A stretch of DNA of 64,000 bases from Stenotrophomonas pavanii. Its GTDB lineage: Bacteria; Pseudomonadota; Gammaproteobacteria; Xanthomonadales; Xanthomonadaceae. The position numbers and the translations under genes are program-made. Below are positions 53,796 through 62,167 of this stretch, piece after piece (the first letter of the stretch is position 1; every line of letters starts with the position of its first letter). The DNA is taken from contig NZ_FNFQ01000002.1 of assembly GCF_900101175.1 (NCBI RefSeq), forward strand, positions 457,022 to 521,021, written 5' to 3'. The notes beneath the pieces are model-generated. The model worked only from the letters and a program-made list of their open reading frames with translations, made no database searches and was not told the DNA's origin.

Positions 53796-54698
53796 TCAGG
53801 TCCACGCCGGGTCCGCGGTGAAATCGATGGTCAGCCAGAACGTACCGCCACGCGCGTCCAGCCGCACCGCGATCTCATCGCGCATCGCATCGACCTCGCC
53901 CACAGCGCCCAATGGCGTCGCCGGGTCCGCCAATACGTGGATCTCGACAAAGCGCATCCGCCCCATCTTCGCCACATGGCTGGTGAAGCCGGCATAGCCC
54001 CGCTCGGCGACGAACGCCTGCATCACCTGCTGCACGCGCCGGTCCAGGTCATCCGGCGCCACCTGCAGTACCTCGCGCATGGCCTTCCACGCGCTGCGCG
54101 CCGGGACCGGCAGCACCGCCAGGCTGATCAACGCCAGTACCATCGAGTCCAGGTACGGCACCCAGTGGTGCCAGTCGCCCCCATGCAAGGCCAGCGCAAG
54201 CACGAAGGCCAGCACGACCGCCAGGCTCATCAGGCCGCCCAGCAGCCAGCCGCGCACATCCAGCCACAACAGCGCCGAGCGCAGCCGACGCGCGCGCTGC
54301 GCGACGAATGCCGCCATCGCCAGGTTGCTGGCACTCAACAGTGCCGCCCACCACAGCGCGGGCCCGAACTTCACTTCGTGCCCGCCCGTGGTCAAGCCGA
54401 TCACCGCGTTGGCCAGCGCATACACGCAGGCCAGCGACAGGATCACACCGCCCAGTGCCTCGACCATCGGCTCCAGGTGCCAGTAGCCGTACTGGAAGCG
54501 CGGGCTCTGTTCCCGCGCCACCAGCCGCAGTACCGACAGCGACACCAGGGTCAGGGCAACATCGACCAGGCTGTAGACGCCATCGAACAGGATGGCCTGC
54601 GAGCCCACCAGCAGGCCACCACTGAAGCCGACCGCGCTCACCACGATGGTGACCCCGATCGAGAACTTCAGGATGCGTTGCTCGCGCGCGGTGTCCAT
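53796..54698 (-). CDS. Cation diffusion facilitator (CDF) family transporter
   Basis: A 300-residue inner-membrane metal/proton antiporter with six membrane segments and a cytoplasmic C-terminal domain. The CDF signature lies in TIVVSAVGFSGGLLVGSQAILFDGVYSLVDVALTL, and the second metal-site region is PYLDSMVLALISLAVLP. The C-terminus (RFVEIHVLADPATPLGAV) fits the CDF regulatory domain. Zn, Fe, Mn or Co export is possible. It is convergent with the tonB operon. Confidence 0.88.
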   Translation of the reverse strand: MDTAREQRILKFSIGVTIVVSAVGFSGGLLVGSQAILFDGVYSLVDVALTLVSLSVLRLVAREQSPRFQYGYWHLEPMVEALGGVILSLACVYALANAVIGLTTGGHEVKFGPALWWAALLSASNLAMAAFVAQRARRLRSALLWLDVRGWLLGGLMSLAVVLAFVLALALHGGDWHHWVPYLDSMVLALISLAVLPVPARSAWKAMREVLQVAPDDLDRRVQQVMQAFVAERGYAGFTSHVAKMGRMRFVEIHVLADPATPLGAVGEVDAMRDEIAVRLDARGGTFWLTIDFTADPAWT

Positions 54699-54726
54699 CG
54701 CTCTCCGAAGGGCCGACCGTCGCGGG

Positions 54727-57015
54727 TCAGGCCTTCAGCACCTCCACCCTGTACGAGGCCACATCGCCGTCATGCTCGATGATGAGCCCGTGCACGTCCG
54801 ACTCGAAGCCCGGGAAGCGCGCGTTCTGCTCACGGGCGATGCGCAGCGACTGGATGATCGGCTCGTCGCTGTCGCCGAAGCGCTCGCCCGGCATGATGGT
54901 CGGAATGCCCGGCGGGTACGGCACCAGCATCGTCGCCGCGATGCGGCCGCTGAGCTGCTCGATGTCGACCCGCTCGATCTCCCCCTTCACCAGGTGGTTG
55001 TAGGCATCGGCCGGGGTCATCACCGGGGTCGGCAGGTCCACGTACATCTCACGCATGACCTTGGCCACGGCGAATTCCTGGTTGAACGCATGGAGCGCGT
55101 CACACAGATCGCGCAGGCCCCAGCCGGCGTAGGCAACCGGATAATCAGCCGCCAGCGTCGGCAGCGCCTGGCTCAGCGGTGCATTGCGGTCATAGAGTTC
55201 CTTGAATGCCATCAGCTCCGTCACCAGGGTGCTCCACTTGCCCTTGGTGATGCCCATCGAGAACAGGAACAGCACCGAGTACAGGTTGGTCTTTTCCACG
55301 GTGATGCCGCGGCCCCACAGGAACTTGCTCAGCACCGCCGCCGGAATACCCAGCTTGCCCATGCTGCCGTCCATTCCCAGGCCCGGGGTCAGCAGGGTCA
55401 CCTTGATCGGATCGATCAGCACATAGTCGTCGACCAGGTTCTCGAAACCGTGCCAGTGCGCGTCCGGCTGCAGGTACCACTCCTCGCGCTTGGCCACCAG
55501 CGGCGCCGGCGTGTCGCCCTTGTCCAGGCTGCGCTCGACCTGGGTCGGCTGCCACACGCTGAACCACCAGTCGTCGCGGCCCAGGTCGTCGCGGACGTGC
55601 AGCATCGCGCGGCGGAAGGCGATCGCCTCGTCATGCATCTCCTGCACCAGCGAACGGCCGGCATCGCCTTCCATCATCTTCGATGCCACGTCACAGGCGG
55701 CGATCACCCCGTAGTGCGGGCTGGTCGAGGTGTGCATCATGAACGACTCGTTGAAGCGCTCGGCATCCAGGTTGCGCTGGGCGGAATTGCGCACGTGGAT
55801 CATCGACGCCTGCGAGAACGCCGCCAGCAGCTTGTGGGTCGAATGCGTGGTGAAGATGATCGCATCCTGCTCGCGCGGCTTGCCCTTGGCCATGCCGTAG
55901 TGGTTCTCGTAGAACGGATGGAACGCAGCGTAGGCGTACCACGCTTCGTCGAAGTGCAGGAAATCGACCGCGCTGCCGATCTCGTCAGCGATCTTCTCGG
56001 CGTTGTAGCACAGGCCGTCGTAGGTCGAATTGGTCACCACCGCGATGCGCGGCTTGGAGCCGGCCTGATAGGCCTTGCTGGCCAGCGGATTGGCGGCGAT
56101 GCGCTGCTGCAGCGATTCCGGCGTGAACTGGTCCAGGCTGATCGGCCCGATGATGCCGTGCGCATTGCGGCTGGGGGTGAAGTACACCGGTACTGCGCCG
56201 GTCATGATCAGCGCATGCAGCAGCGACTTGTGGCAGTTGCGATCGACGAACACCACATCGCCGCGCGCCACCGTGCCATGCCAGACGATCTTGTTGGCGG
56301 TGGAAGTGCCGTTGGTGACGAAGAAGGTGTGGTCGGCGCCGAAGTTGCGCGCCGCCTCTTCCTCGGCGTCCTTGATCGGGCCGGTGTGATCCAGCAGTGA
56401 GCCGAGCTCGGGCACCGAGATCGACAGATCGCTGCGCAGGGTGTTTTCCCCGTAGAACTGATGGAATGCACGGCCGACCGGTGACTTGGTGAACGCCACG
56501 CCACCTGCGTGGCCCGGCGTGTGCCAGGAGTAGTTCGACTCGGCTGCATGGTGGATCAGCGCCTTGAAGAACGGCGGCAGCAGGTTCTTCATGTAGTCTT
56601 CGGCCGCGCGCATCACCTGCCGCGAGATGAAGCTCTTGGTGTCTTCGAACAGGAAGATGAAACCGTGGATGTACTTGAGCAGCTTGCTCGGCACCTTCTC
56701 GATGGTGCGGCGCTCGCCGTACAGGAACACCGGCAGATTGGCACGGCGCGCGCTCTGCTCGCGCAGGAAGGCGGTCAGGCGCTGGAACTCGCCATCCACC
56801 TCTTCGCTGCCATCGATCGAGATCAGCACCGCTGAGGCCGCCACGTAGGTACGGGCGCCGGCCCGGGCGTCATCCAGGTTCAGCCCGCACAGCACGCGCT
56901 GGTCGTTGCTGCGCAGCTCCTCCACCAGCGCACGGATCAGGATGCCACCGATGCGCGGCGAGTCGTAGTCGTTGTCGATGACAATGACCGGGTAGTCCAG
57001 GGACTTGAAGTACAC
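54727..57015 (-). CDS. Orn/Lys/Arg decarboxylase (acid-resistance type)
   Basis: A 762-residue PLP decarboxylase with an N-terminal wing (VIVIDNDYDSPRIGGILIRA), a fold-type-I core with the PLP Lys in TTHSTHKLLAAFSQASMIHV, and a C-terminal domain ending GDVASYRVEVLKA. Stretches such as VFVDRNCHKSLLHAL and SRNAHGIIGPI match AdiA-type arginine decarboxylase. S. maltophilia is classically lysine-decarboxylase positive, so lysine is equally likely. The GTG start follows AAGGAG by seven bases. Downstream of the antiporter, it consumes protons in the cytoplasm. Confidence 0.9.
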   Translation of the reverse strand: MYFKSLDYPVIVIDNDYDSPRIGGILIRALVEELRSNDQRVLCGLNLDDARAGARTYVAASAVLISIDGSEEVDGEFQRLTAFLREQSARRANLPVFLYGERRTIEKVPSKLLKYIHGFIFLFEDTKSFISRQVMRAAEDYMKNLLPPFFKALIHHAAESNYSWHTPGHAGGVAFTKSPVGRAFHQFYGENTLRSDLSISVPELGSLLDHTGPIKDAEEEAARNFGADHTFFVTNGTSTANKIVWHGTVARGDVVFVDRNCHKSLLHALIMTGAVPVYFTPSRNAHGIIGPISLDQFTPESLQQRIAANPLASKAYQAGSKPRIAVVTNSTYDGLCYNAEKIADEIGSAVDFLHFDEAWYAYAAFHPFYENHYGMAKGKPREQDAIIFTTHSTHKLLAAFSQASMIHVRNSAQRNLDAERFNESFMMHTSTSPHYGVIAACDVASKMMEGDAGRSLVQEMHDEAIAFRRAMLHVRDDLGRDDWWFSVWQPTQVERSLDKGDTPAPLVAKREEWYLQPDAHWHGFENLVDDYVLIDPIKVTLLTPGLGMDGSMGKLGIPAAVLSKFLWGRGITVEKTNLYSVLFLFSMGITKGKWSTLVTELMAFKELYDRNAPLSQALPTLAADYPVAYAGWGLRDLCDALHAFNQEFAVAKVMREMYVDLPTPVMTPADAYNHLVKGEIERVDIEQLSGRIAATMLVPYPPGIPTIMPGERFGDSDEPIIQSLRIAREQNARFPGFESDVHGLIIEHDGDVASYRVEVLKA

Positions 57016-57035
57016 GTTGATTCTCCTTGTCGAAC

Positions 57036-58388
57036 TCAGGAATGCCGGGCGCCGGCGCTGATGGCCGAGGCCTCGCGGGCGCGCTGCCGCTGCTGGCGGC
57101 GCTCCTCGCTGAAGAAGGGATAGAACACGGTGATGAACAGCACGAACAGGAAGGCGTACTGCACGATGGTTCCCGACGAGCCGTAGATCGCCCACAGGCA
57201 GTACACGACGGTCAGGCTGGTCAGGGTCCAGAACGCACCGGTGTGGACCAAGGTGTGCGAACGCTCGACCACGAAGTAGCACGCCACGCACGAGTAGATG
57301 TAGGGCAGCAGGGTCAGCACCACGGCCGCCGACGTGATCACGTCGAACTGGGCCGACGCGGTTTCCGAGGTGGAGGTCACCAGCACCGCCAGGGTCATCA
57401 GCACTGCCACGATCAGCACGCCCTTGACCGGCACGTCGTCCTTGTTGGTCTTGCTGAAGATGCTCGGGAACAGGCCGTCATCCGACGCTGCCTTGGCACT
57501 CTGCGCGGTCAGCAGGATCCAGCCACCCAGCGAGCCGGCGGCGCCGATGAAGGCGCACAGGCTGACCAGCGCGCCGCCCCAGCCACCGACCGCCTTGGCC
57601 GCCGCCAGCGCGAACGGTGCGTCGGACACCTGCAGTTCCGCGTTCGGCACCATGCCCATGATCACCGACGAACTGGCGATGTAGGCAATGGCAGCCAGGA
57701 ACACGCCGGCCAGCGTCGCGCGGGCGACGTTCTTCTCCGGATTTTCGACCACACCGGCCGTCACCGATGCAGACTCGACGCCGATGAAGGCCCACAGGGT
57801 CAGTGCCGCGGCGCTCGAGATCGCACCGAAGTTCGACTCGCCAGACACGTTGTAGGCGCCCTTGAAGATGTCGGCATCGAAGAAGAACCAGCCGAAAATG
57901 GCGATGCCCAGGATCGGCACCAACGCAAAGCTGGTGGTGACCGTCTGCACGCGGCTGACGAAGGCCGGGCCGATCACGTTGGCAAAGCTCAGCGCCCAGA
58001 CCAGCACCAGCACCGCAACGCAGCGCACCAGCGGCTCGGACAGGATCGGGAAGAAATAGCTGAAATAGCCCACCGCGGCGATCGGAATGGCGACGTTGCC
58101 GATCCAGTTGGCGAACCAGTAGATGGTATTGGTCTGGAAGCCCATGTACGGCCCGAACCAGTCGCGCGCATAGGCGTAAGGGCCGCCCGCCTTGGGCGCA
58201 AGCTTGCCCAGCTTGGCGAACACGAAGGCCAGCAGCAGCGCGCCGGCGGTGGTGATCAACCAGCCCCAGATCGAGGCGGTACCGATCTTGGCGAGGCTGG
58301 ACGGCAACAGGAACACGCCTGAGCCCATCATGTTGCCGGCGACGAGGAAGGTGGCTCCGACCACCCCGATTTTCTTTGCTTCTGCCAT
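57036..58388 (-). CDS. Amino acid/amine antiporter (AdiC/CadB-like)
   Basis: A 450-residue APC-superfamily antiporter with 12 membrane segments. MAEAKKIGVVGATFLVAGNM and MGSGVFLLPSSLAKIG begin like CadB/AdiC. LTLWAFIGVESASV and GGWILLTAQSAKAASDDGLFP follow AdiC, including the substrate-site Trp, while LTLLPYIYSCVA follows CadB. It exchanges external arginine or lysine for the decarboxylated amine. GGAG precedes ATG 58388. It is 21 bases upstream of the decarboxylase gene. Confidence 0.92.
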   Translation of the reverse strand: MAEAKKIGVVGATFLVAGNMMGSGVFLLPSSLAKIGTASIWGWLITTAGALLLAFVFAKLGKLAPKAGGPYAYARDWFGPYMGFQTNTIYWFANWIGNVAIPIAAVGYFSYFFPILSEPLVRCVAVLVLVWALSFANVIGPAFVSRVQTVTTSFALVPILGIAIFGWFFFDADIFKGAYNVSGESNFGAISSAAALTLWAFIGVESASVTAGVVENPEKNVARATLAGVFLAAIAYIASSSVIMGMVPNAELQVSDAPFALAAAKAVGGWGGALVSLCAFIGAAGSLGGWILLTAQSAKAASDDGLFPSIFSKTNKDDVPVKGVLIVAVLMTLAVLVTSTSETASAQFDVITSAAVVLTLLPYIYSCVACYFVVERSHTLVHTGAFWTLTSLTVVYCLWAIYGSSGTIVQYAFLFVLFITVFYPFFSEERRQQRQRAREASAISAGARHS

Positions 58389-58411
58389 GACGATCTCCGG
58401 TACTGGCATGA

Positions 58412-58428
58412 GCCCGGCAGCACCGGGC
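58412..58428 (-). other. Small hairpin between porin and antiporter
   Basis: GCCCGG and CCGGGC around CAGCA, without a T-tract, in the 76-base gap. It could reduce read-through or stabilise one mRNA end. Confidence 0.4.
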
Positions 58429-58464
58429 GTGGGGACGGTTACGCTGGCGTACGACCGCTGGCGT

Positions 58465-59898
58465 CTATTTGATGAAGTTGTATTGCAGGCTGCCCTGCAC
58501 CCGGACCGTGTCGCCGCGTGCGCCGCCCTGCTGTTCCAGCCGGCCGTACAGCAGCTCCATGCCCATCGTCCAGGACGGCGCCGGGCTCCAGATCAGGTTG
58601 AACACGCCGTAGCGGCTCTGCCGGAATGCATCAGCGGCGAGTGCGGCGTTGCGCTCCAGGGTCAGCTGGCCAAAGATCAGGTTGGAGCGCCACAGCTCGG
58701 ACCAGTAATGGGTGTAGCCGACGAAGCCACCGTGCAGGTCGAGCGCGTCGAGCCGGCCGTCGGCGCCGACCACCGCATCCAGTCCCGAGCCGGTCAGGTC
58801 GGCGGTATAGCGGCTGAGGCCGCGCCCGCCCAGCGCACCGAACAGCAGCAGGTCGCGTTCGCCCACCGATGCCGAGCCGCTCAACTGCAGGCCACCGGCC
58901 ATGCGCCGGTCGCGCTCGCCCTCTCCGTCATAGGCCAGGCTGCGCGCCACCGCACCGAACTGCAGGTGGCCCCAGTCGCGCTCCATGCGCGCGGTTACCG
59001 TCACGTCGGGCAACCGGTTCACTGCCACCCGTGAATCACTGGCACCGGCAAGTTCGGTTTGCGGGTCTTCGGCTGCCACAGTCAGGGTGTTGCCCTTGCC
59101 CATCGTGAAACTGTGGTGGATGCCCGCCACCAGCAGGTAGCCGGCGCCGCCGGGGCCGGCGAAGTCCAGCGTATCGGGCAGGCTGTCCGGGTCCATGAAG
59201 CTGGAATAGCCATAGCCGGCGTAGGTGTTGCCCAGCTGGCCATAGGCATGGCGCAGGCGGAACTGGTATCCCTCGCTGCTGCCGAAGAAGTCGTTTTCCA
59301 GATAGAAGCGCAGGTTGCCGTGCGTGGTCGGGCGCCGCGCCTCGAAGCTGAAGCGGGTCTGCTTGGCGTGGATGTTGAAGTTGGAGACATCGCGATGGCT
59401 GCCGCCGACCGGCATCGACGAAGGAATGAACTGATCCTCGTCACCGGCGGCGCGCGAATCGGCAATCGCATCGAGCTTGGCGTAGCCGCCGATGCGGATC
59501 ACCGTGTCAGTGCCAGGAATGGCGAAGAAGCCTTTCAGCTCGGGATCGGTCGGGCCGGCTGCACTGTCGGGACGCGACGCCGCCGTTGAGGGATCGGCTA
59601 CCGATTCGCGCTGCGGCAGCACCGGTTGCGCCACCCCCGGCACCTGGGTCGGGTGCAGCATGCTGGCGCTGCCGCCCGCCGTTGCTGCCGGGGTCGGGGC
59701 CTGCGCCACGGCGGCAGGCGCTGAGCCCTCGCGCTGCTCAAGCCGCTCCAGGCGCTGCTGCATGCCTTCCAGTGCCTGGCGCATGGCCGCAATTTCCTGG
59801 CGCAGCGCCTGCGCATCCTCACGGGCGACCTGCTGCGCATGGGCGGGCGTGATCGCCAACGCGGTCAGGCAGGCCAGACTCAGTACCGCAAAACGCAT
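58465..59898 (-). CDS. DcaP-like outer-membrane porin
   Basis: A 477-residue outer-membrane protein. A signal peptide (RFAVLSLACLTALAITPAHA) is followed by a coiled coil (EDAQALRQEIAAMRQALEGM), a low-complexity linker, and a 16-strand-type barrel starting DTVIRIGGYAKLDAIADS and ending VRVQGSLQYNFIK (terminal Phe-Ile-Lys). This is the DcaP layout of trimeric porins that pass dicarboxylates and other anions. The GGGAGGA site fixes ATG 59898. It may be cotranscribed with the antiporter and decarboxylase, 76 bases downstream. Confidence 0.88.
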   Translation of the reverse strand: MRFAVLSLACLTALAITPAHAQQVAREDAQALRQEIAAMRQALEGMQQRLERLEQREGSAPAAVAQAPTPAATAGGSASMLHPTQVPGVAQPVLPQRESVADPSTAASRPDSAAGPTDPELKGFFAIPGTDTVIRIGGYAKLDAIADSRAAGDEDQFIPSSMPVGGSHRDVSNFNIHAKQTRFSFEARRPTTHGNLRFYLENDFFGSSEGYQFRLRHAYGQLGNTYAGYGYSSFMDPDSLPDTLDFAGPGGAGYLLVAGIHHSFTMGKGNTLTVAAEDPQTELAGASDSRVAVNRLPDVTVTARMERDWGHLQFGAVARSLAYDGEGERDRRMAGGLQLSGSASVGERDLLLFGALGGRGLSRYTADLTGSGLDAVVGADGRLDALDLHGGFVGYTHYWSELWRSNLIFGQLTLERNAALAADAFRQSRYGVFNLIWSPAPSWTMGMELLYGRLEQQGGARGDTVRVQGSLQYNFIK

Positions 59899-60249
59899 TG
59901 CATCCTCCCTGGACAAACACGGGCAATGCGCTGACGGGGCACAGGCACACAGCACCCTGACCACGCGTTGCCGTTGCTGGAAATGCGGATACTGCGTCCA
60001 CGACATCGATCAGCCTGCCTGTCGCAGGCAACAGGACGATGACACTGCCCTGCCCACATCGATGCCGAGTCCATCAAGGCCGCGCTGCCAGAGAGGTGGC
60101 GACCGCAGCGGTCTGGGTAACAAGCAGGGAGTGAGAACGTCGTGAATGGCTCTGCCGCCGATCCCGGATAAGGGCGTGAGAGGCGCGGCATCCCTCGCGC
60201 GTAGACGCTGTATTGCATGCGTCACAGGCTAATCCGACTGTCGTTTTTG

Positions 60250-60269
60250 GCCTTGATTGGAATCAAGGC
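60250..60269. promoter_or_regulatory. 20-bp palindrome, possible operator
   Basis: GCCTTGATTGGAATCAAGGC has 9-bp perfect arms. No T-run follows on either strand, so an operator is likelier than a terminator. The distance to the porin start is about 350 bases. Confidence 0.35.
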
Positions 60270-60344
60270 GCGATGCTTGATGTCAGTCACGATTCAGACG
60301 TGACGACGAACAGGTAGTGCGCGGCGGCAGCGCGTGCATGCGCC

Positions 60345-60382
60345 AGGAAAACAACAGGCCCGCATGCTGCCATGCGGGCCTG
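60345..60382 (-). terminator. Intrinsic terminator after dsbG
   Basis: A 12-bp perfect stem (CAGGCCCGCATG with CATGCGGGCCTG) and 4-base loop, followed in the minus direction by TTGTTTTC, 28 bases after the dsbG stop. Confidence 0.85.
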
Positions 60383-60409
60383 TGCGTTACATCACGCTTT
60401 GCGCACCGG

Positions 60410-61252
60410 TCAGCGCGGACCCAGTACCGTCTGCAGGTCAGTGCCCTGGGGCAGGCCGGCGCGACGCTGCACCTGACCCTGCGCGTCCTGGAACAGGATG
60501 CCCGGCGTGCCCTGGAAGCCCATCTCGATCATCAGCACCTGGTTGGCATCAAGCTTGCCCGCGATCTCGCGGCTGATGCTCGGCAGCGCCTTGATACCGC
60601 CGCGGTCGAACTCGTGCTCGTTCTCCAGCAGCGCTGCACTCGGGTCACGCGCCGACAGGATGGCAGCAGCCTTGGCCGGACTGTCCTCACGGATCACGCC
60701 GACCATGATGTGGCGCAGCTGCACCTTGCCAGCATCGACCCACGGCCGTGCCGCTTCCCAGAACTTGTGGCAGTACGGACAGTTGGCATCACTGAAGGTA
60801 TAGACCACGCGCGGTGCATCGGCCTTGCCGTCGCGCACCCAGGCACTGGCGTCCAGCTTGGCCCACATCTTGGCCGACATCGGCGCGGCGACCAGCTTCT
60901 CCACCGCCTCGGCCGCCACGTCGTTGCCCTCGGCATCGAACAGGCTGCCTACCAGCACATGCTTGCCGTCGGCAGTCACGTACGCGGCGGCGGGCTGCTG
61001 TCCACCCACCACTCCGGCGAAGCCACGCAGGCCAGCCGGCGCATCGAACTCGGCGACAACCTCGAAACCGTGCTTCTCGATGCCTTTCAGCACTGCGGGC
61101 CGGTCCCCCTTGGCCGCGGCGGCCGGAGCGCTCGCTGACGGTGTCGCCGCTGTCTTGCCGGGCGGGGTCTGGGCCTGGCTGCAGGCGGCCAATGCCAGCA
61201 TGACCGGCAGCAACAGCACCGCTGGAGCGATGCGCAGGGAAGTCGACAACAT
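60410..61252 (-). CDS. dsbG: Thiol:disulfide interchange protein DsbG
   Basis: A 280-residue periplasmic thioredoxin-fold protein. The signal has a lipobox (MLALAAC, Cys24), so it may be membrane-anchored, unlike E. coli DsbG. After an Ala/Pro linker come a DsbC/G-like dimerisation region and the catalytic CPYC at 158-161 in TFSDANCPYCHKFW; the cis-Pro loop is GFQGTPGILFQ. It acts as a periplasmic reductase or isomerase, protecting single cysteines. Its reductant may be the membrane thioredoxin encoded 30 bases upstream. Confidence 0.9.
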   Translation of the reverse strand: MLSTSLRIAPAVLLLPVMLALAACSQAQTPPGKTAATPSASAPAAAAKGDRPAVLKGIEKHGFEVVAEFDAPAGLRGFAGVVGGQQPAAAYVTADGKHVLVGSLFDAEGNDVAAEAVEKLVAAPMSAKMWAKLDASAWVRDGKADAPRVVYTFSDANCPYCHKFWEAARPWVDAGKVQLRHIMVGVIREDSPAKAAAILSARDPSAALLENEHEFDRGGIKALPSISREIAGKLDANQVLMIEMGFQGTPGILFQDAQGQVQRRAGLPQGTDLQTVLGPR

Positions 61253-61282
61253 GGGAACTCCGTAATGAGATGCCCGCGCAGG

Positions 61283-62119
61283 CTACCGCAGCCGGCGCAG
61301 TTTGTGTTCAAGGCCCGCCGCGGTCAGTTCGCCAAGGTGCAGTTCACGCAGGCGTCCCTTGGCGTCGAAGAACAGCGTCGAGGGATAGGCCTGTACACCC
61401 AGTACGGTTGATGCGGAGGCGCTATCGTCCAGCAGCACGCTGTCCAGCCGCAGCCGTTCGGTGGCAAGGAAACCCTGTACCTCGTCCAGGCTTTCCCCCT
61501 GGTTGAGGAACACGAACTGCACGTCGGTGTGGGTCTGCTGTGCCGAGGCCAGCACCGGCATCTCGCGCCGGCACGGGCCACACCAGCTGGCCCAGAGATT
61601 GAGCACCACCGGCTTGCCGCGGAACTGCTGCAGGTCGACCGTACGTCCCTGCAGATCAGCCACCTGCACGGCCGGCAGCGGCATCTGCCGTTCCTGCCAC
61701 GCTGACAGCAGGTGGCTGCCCGTCGCCCACAGCACCCCACCCGCCAGCGCGCCCGCCAACACCGGGACCCACAACGGGCGCCAGGGCTTCAGACGCCAGG
61801 CTCCCCATGCCAGCGCGGCAACCAGAACGACCGGGAGGTGATACCCACCATCGGCGATCTGCAGGATGCTCCAGGGGGCCTGACGATAGAGCGCGAAGTT
61901 CAGGGCCACGAAGCTGATACGTCCGCACAGCAGGCCGACCAGCAACATGTCCAGGACCATGCTTGCGGCAGATGGCACTGCCATGCCGTTCTTCCGTCGC
62001 GGCCACAGGTGTGCCACGGCCATGGCCAGCAGCACGCATATCAGGATCAACACCACCGGCATCGGCACCGGCCCAACACTCGACATCAGCCCACCTGTCC
62101 AATCCGCCACTGCCTGCAT
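61283..62119 (-). CDS. Lgt-like membrane domain fused to a TlpA thioredoxin
   Basis: A 278-residue protein. Residues 15-130 form three or four membrane segments. GLLCGRISFVALNFALYRQAP and ILQIADGGYHLPVVL resemble prolipoprotein diacylglyceryl transferase (GGR.gYvl.....P...l..wdGG). Residues 145-278 are a periplasmic TlpA-type thioredoxin with WASWCGPCRREMPVL (CGPC) and the cis-Pro in VQAYPSTLFFD. The Lgt part is too short to be an active transferase. It probably supplies reducing power to DsbG or similar partners. The start may be ATG 62119 or TTG 62146. Confidence 0.85.
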   Translation of the reverse strand: MQAVADWTGGLMSSVGPVPMPVVLILICVLLAMAVAHLWPRRKNGMAVPSAASMVLDMLLVGLLCGRISFVALNFALYRQAPWSILQIADGGYHLPVVLVAALAWGAWRLKPWRPLWVPVLAGALAGGVLWATGSHLLSAWQERQMPLPAVQVADLQGRTVDLQQFRGKPVVLNLWASWCGPCRREMPVLASAQQTHTDVQFVFLNQGESLDEVQGFLATERLRLDSVLLDDSASASTVLGVQAYPSTLFFDAKGRLRELHLGELTAAGLEHKLRRLR

Positions 62120-62167
62120 GGTCGAAGCGTCGCGCCCGGGTTGCAAGTGCGACGCCCGCAGCGGGCT

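Larger units (their letters stand above)
59899..60409. other. Intergenic region upstream of the porin operon
   Basis: About 510 bases without a supported gene. It holds the porin promoter side, a 20-bp palindrome at 60250-60269 (GCCTTGATT-GG-AATCAAGGC), and the dsbG terminator at 60355-60382. ORFs here are short and lack family features. Confidence 0.6.

Noticed and set aside
60250..60269. Palindrome considered as a terminator for dsbG or the porin operon
   Set aside because: dsbG already has a better terminator with a T-rich tail at 60345-60382, and this palindrome lacks one.
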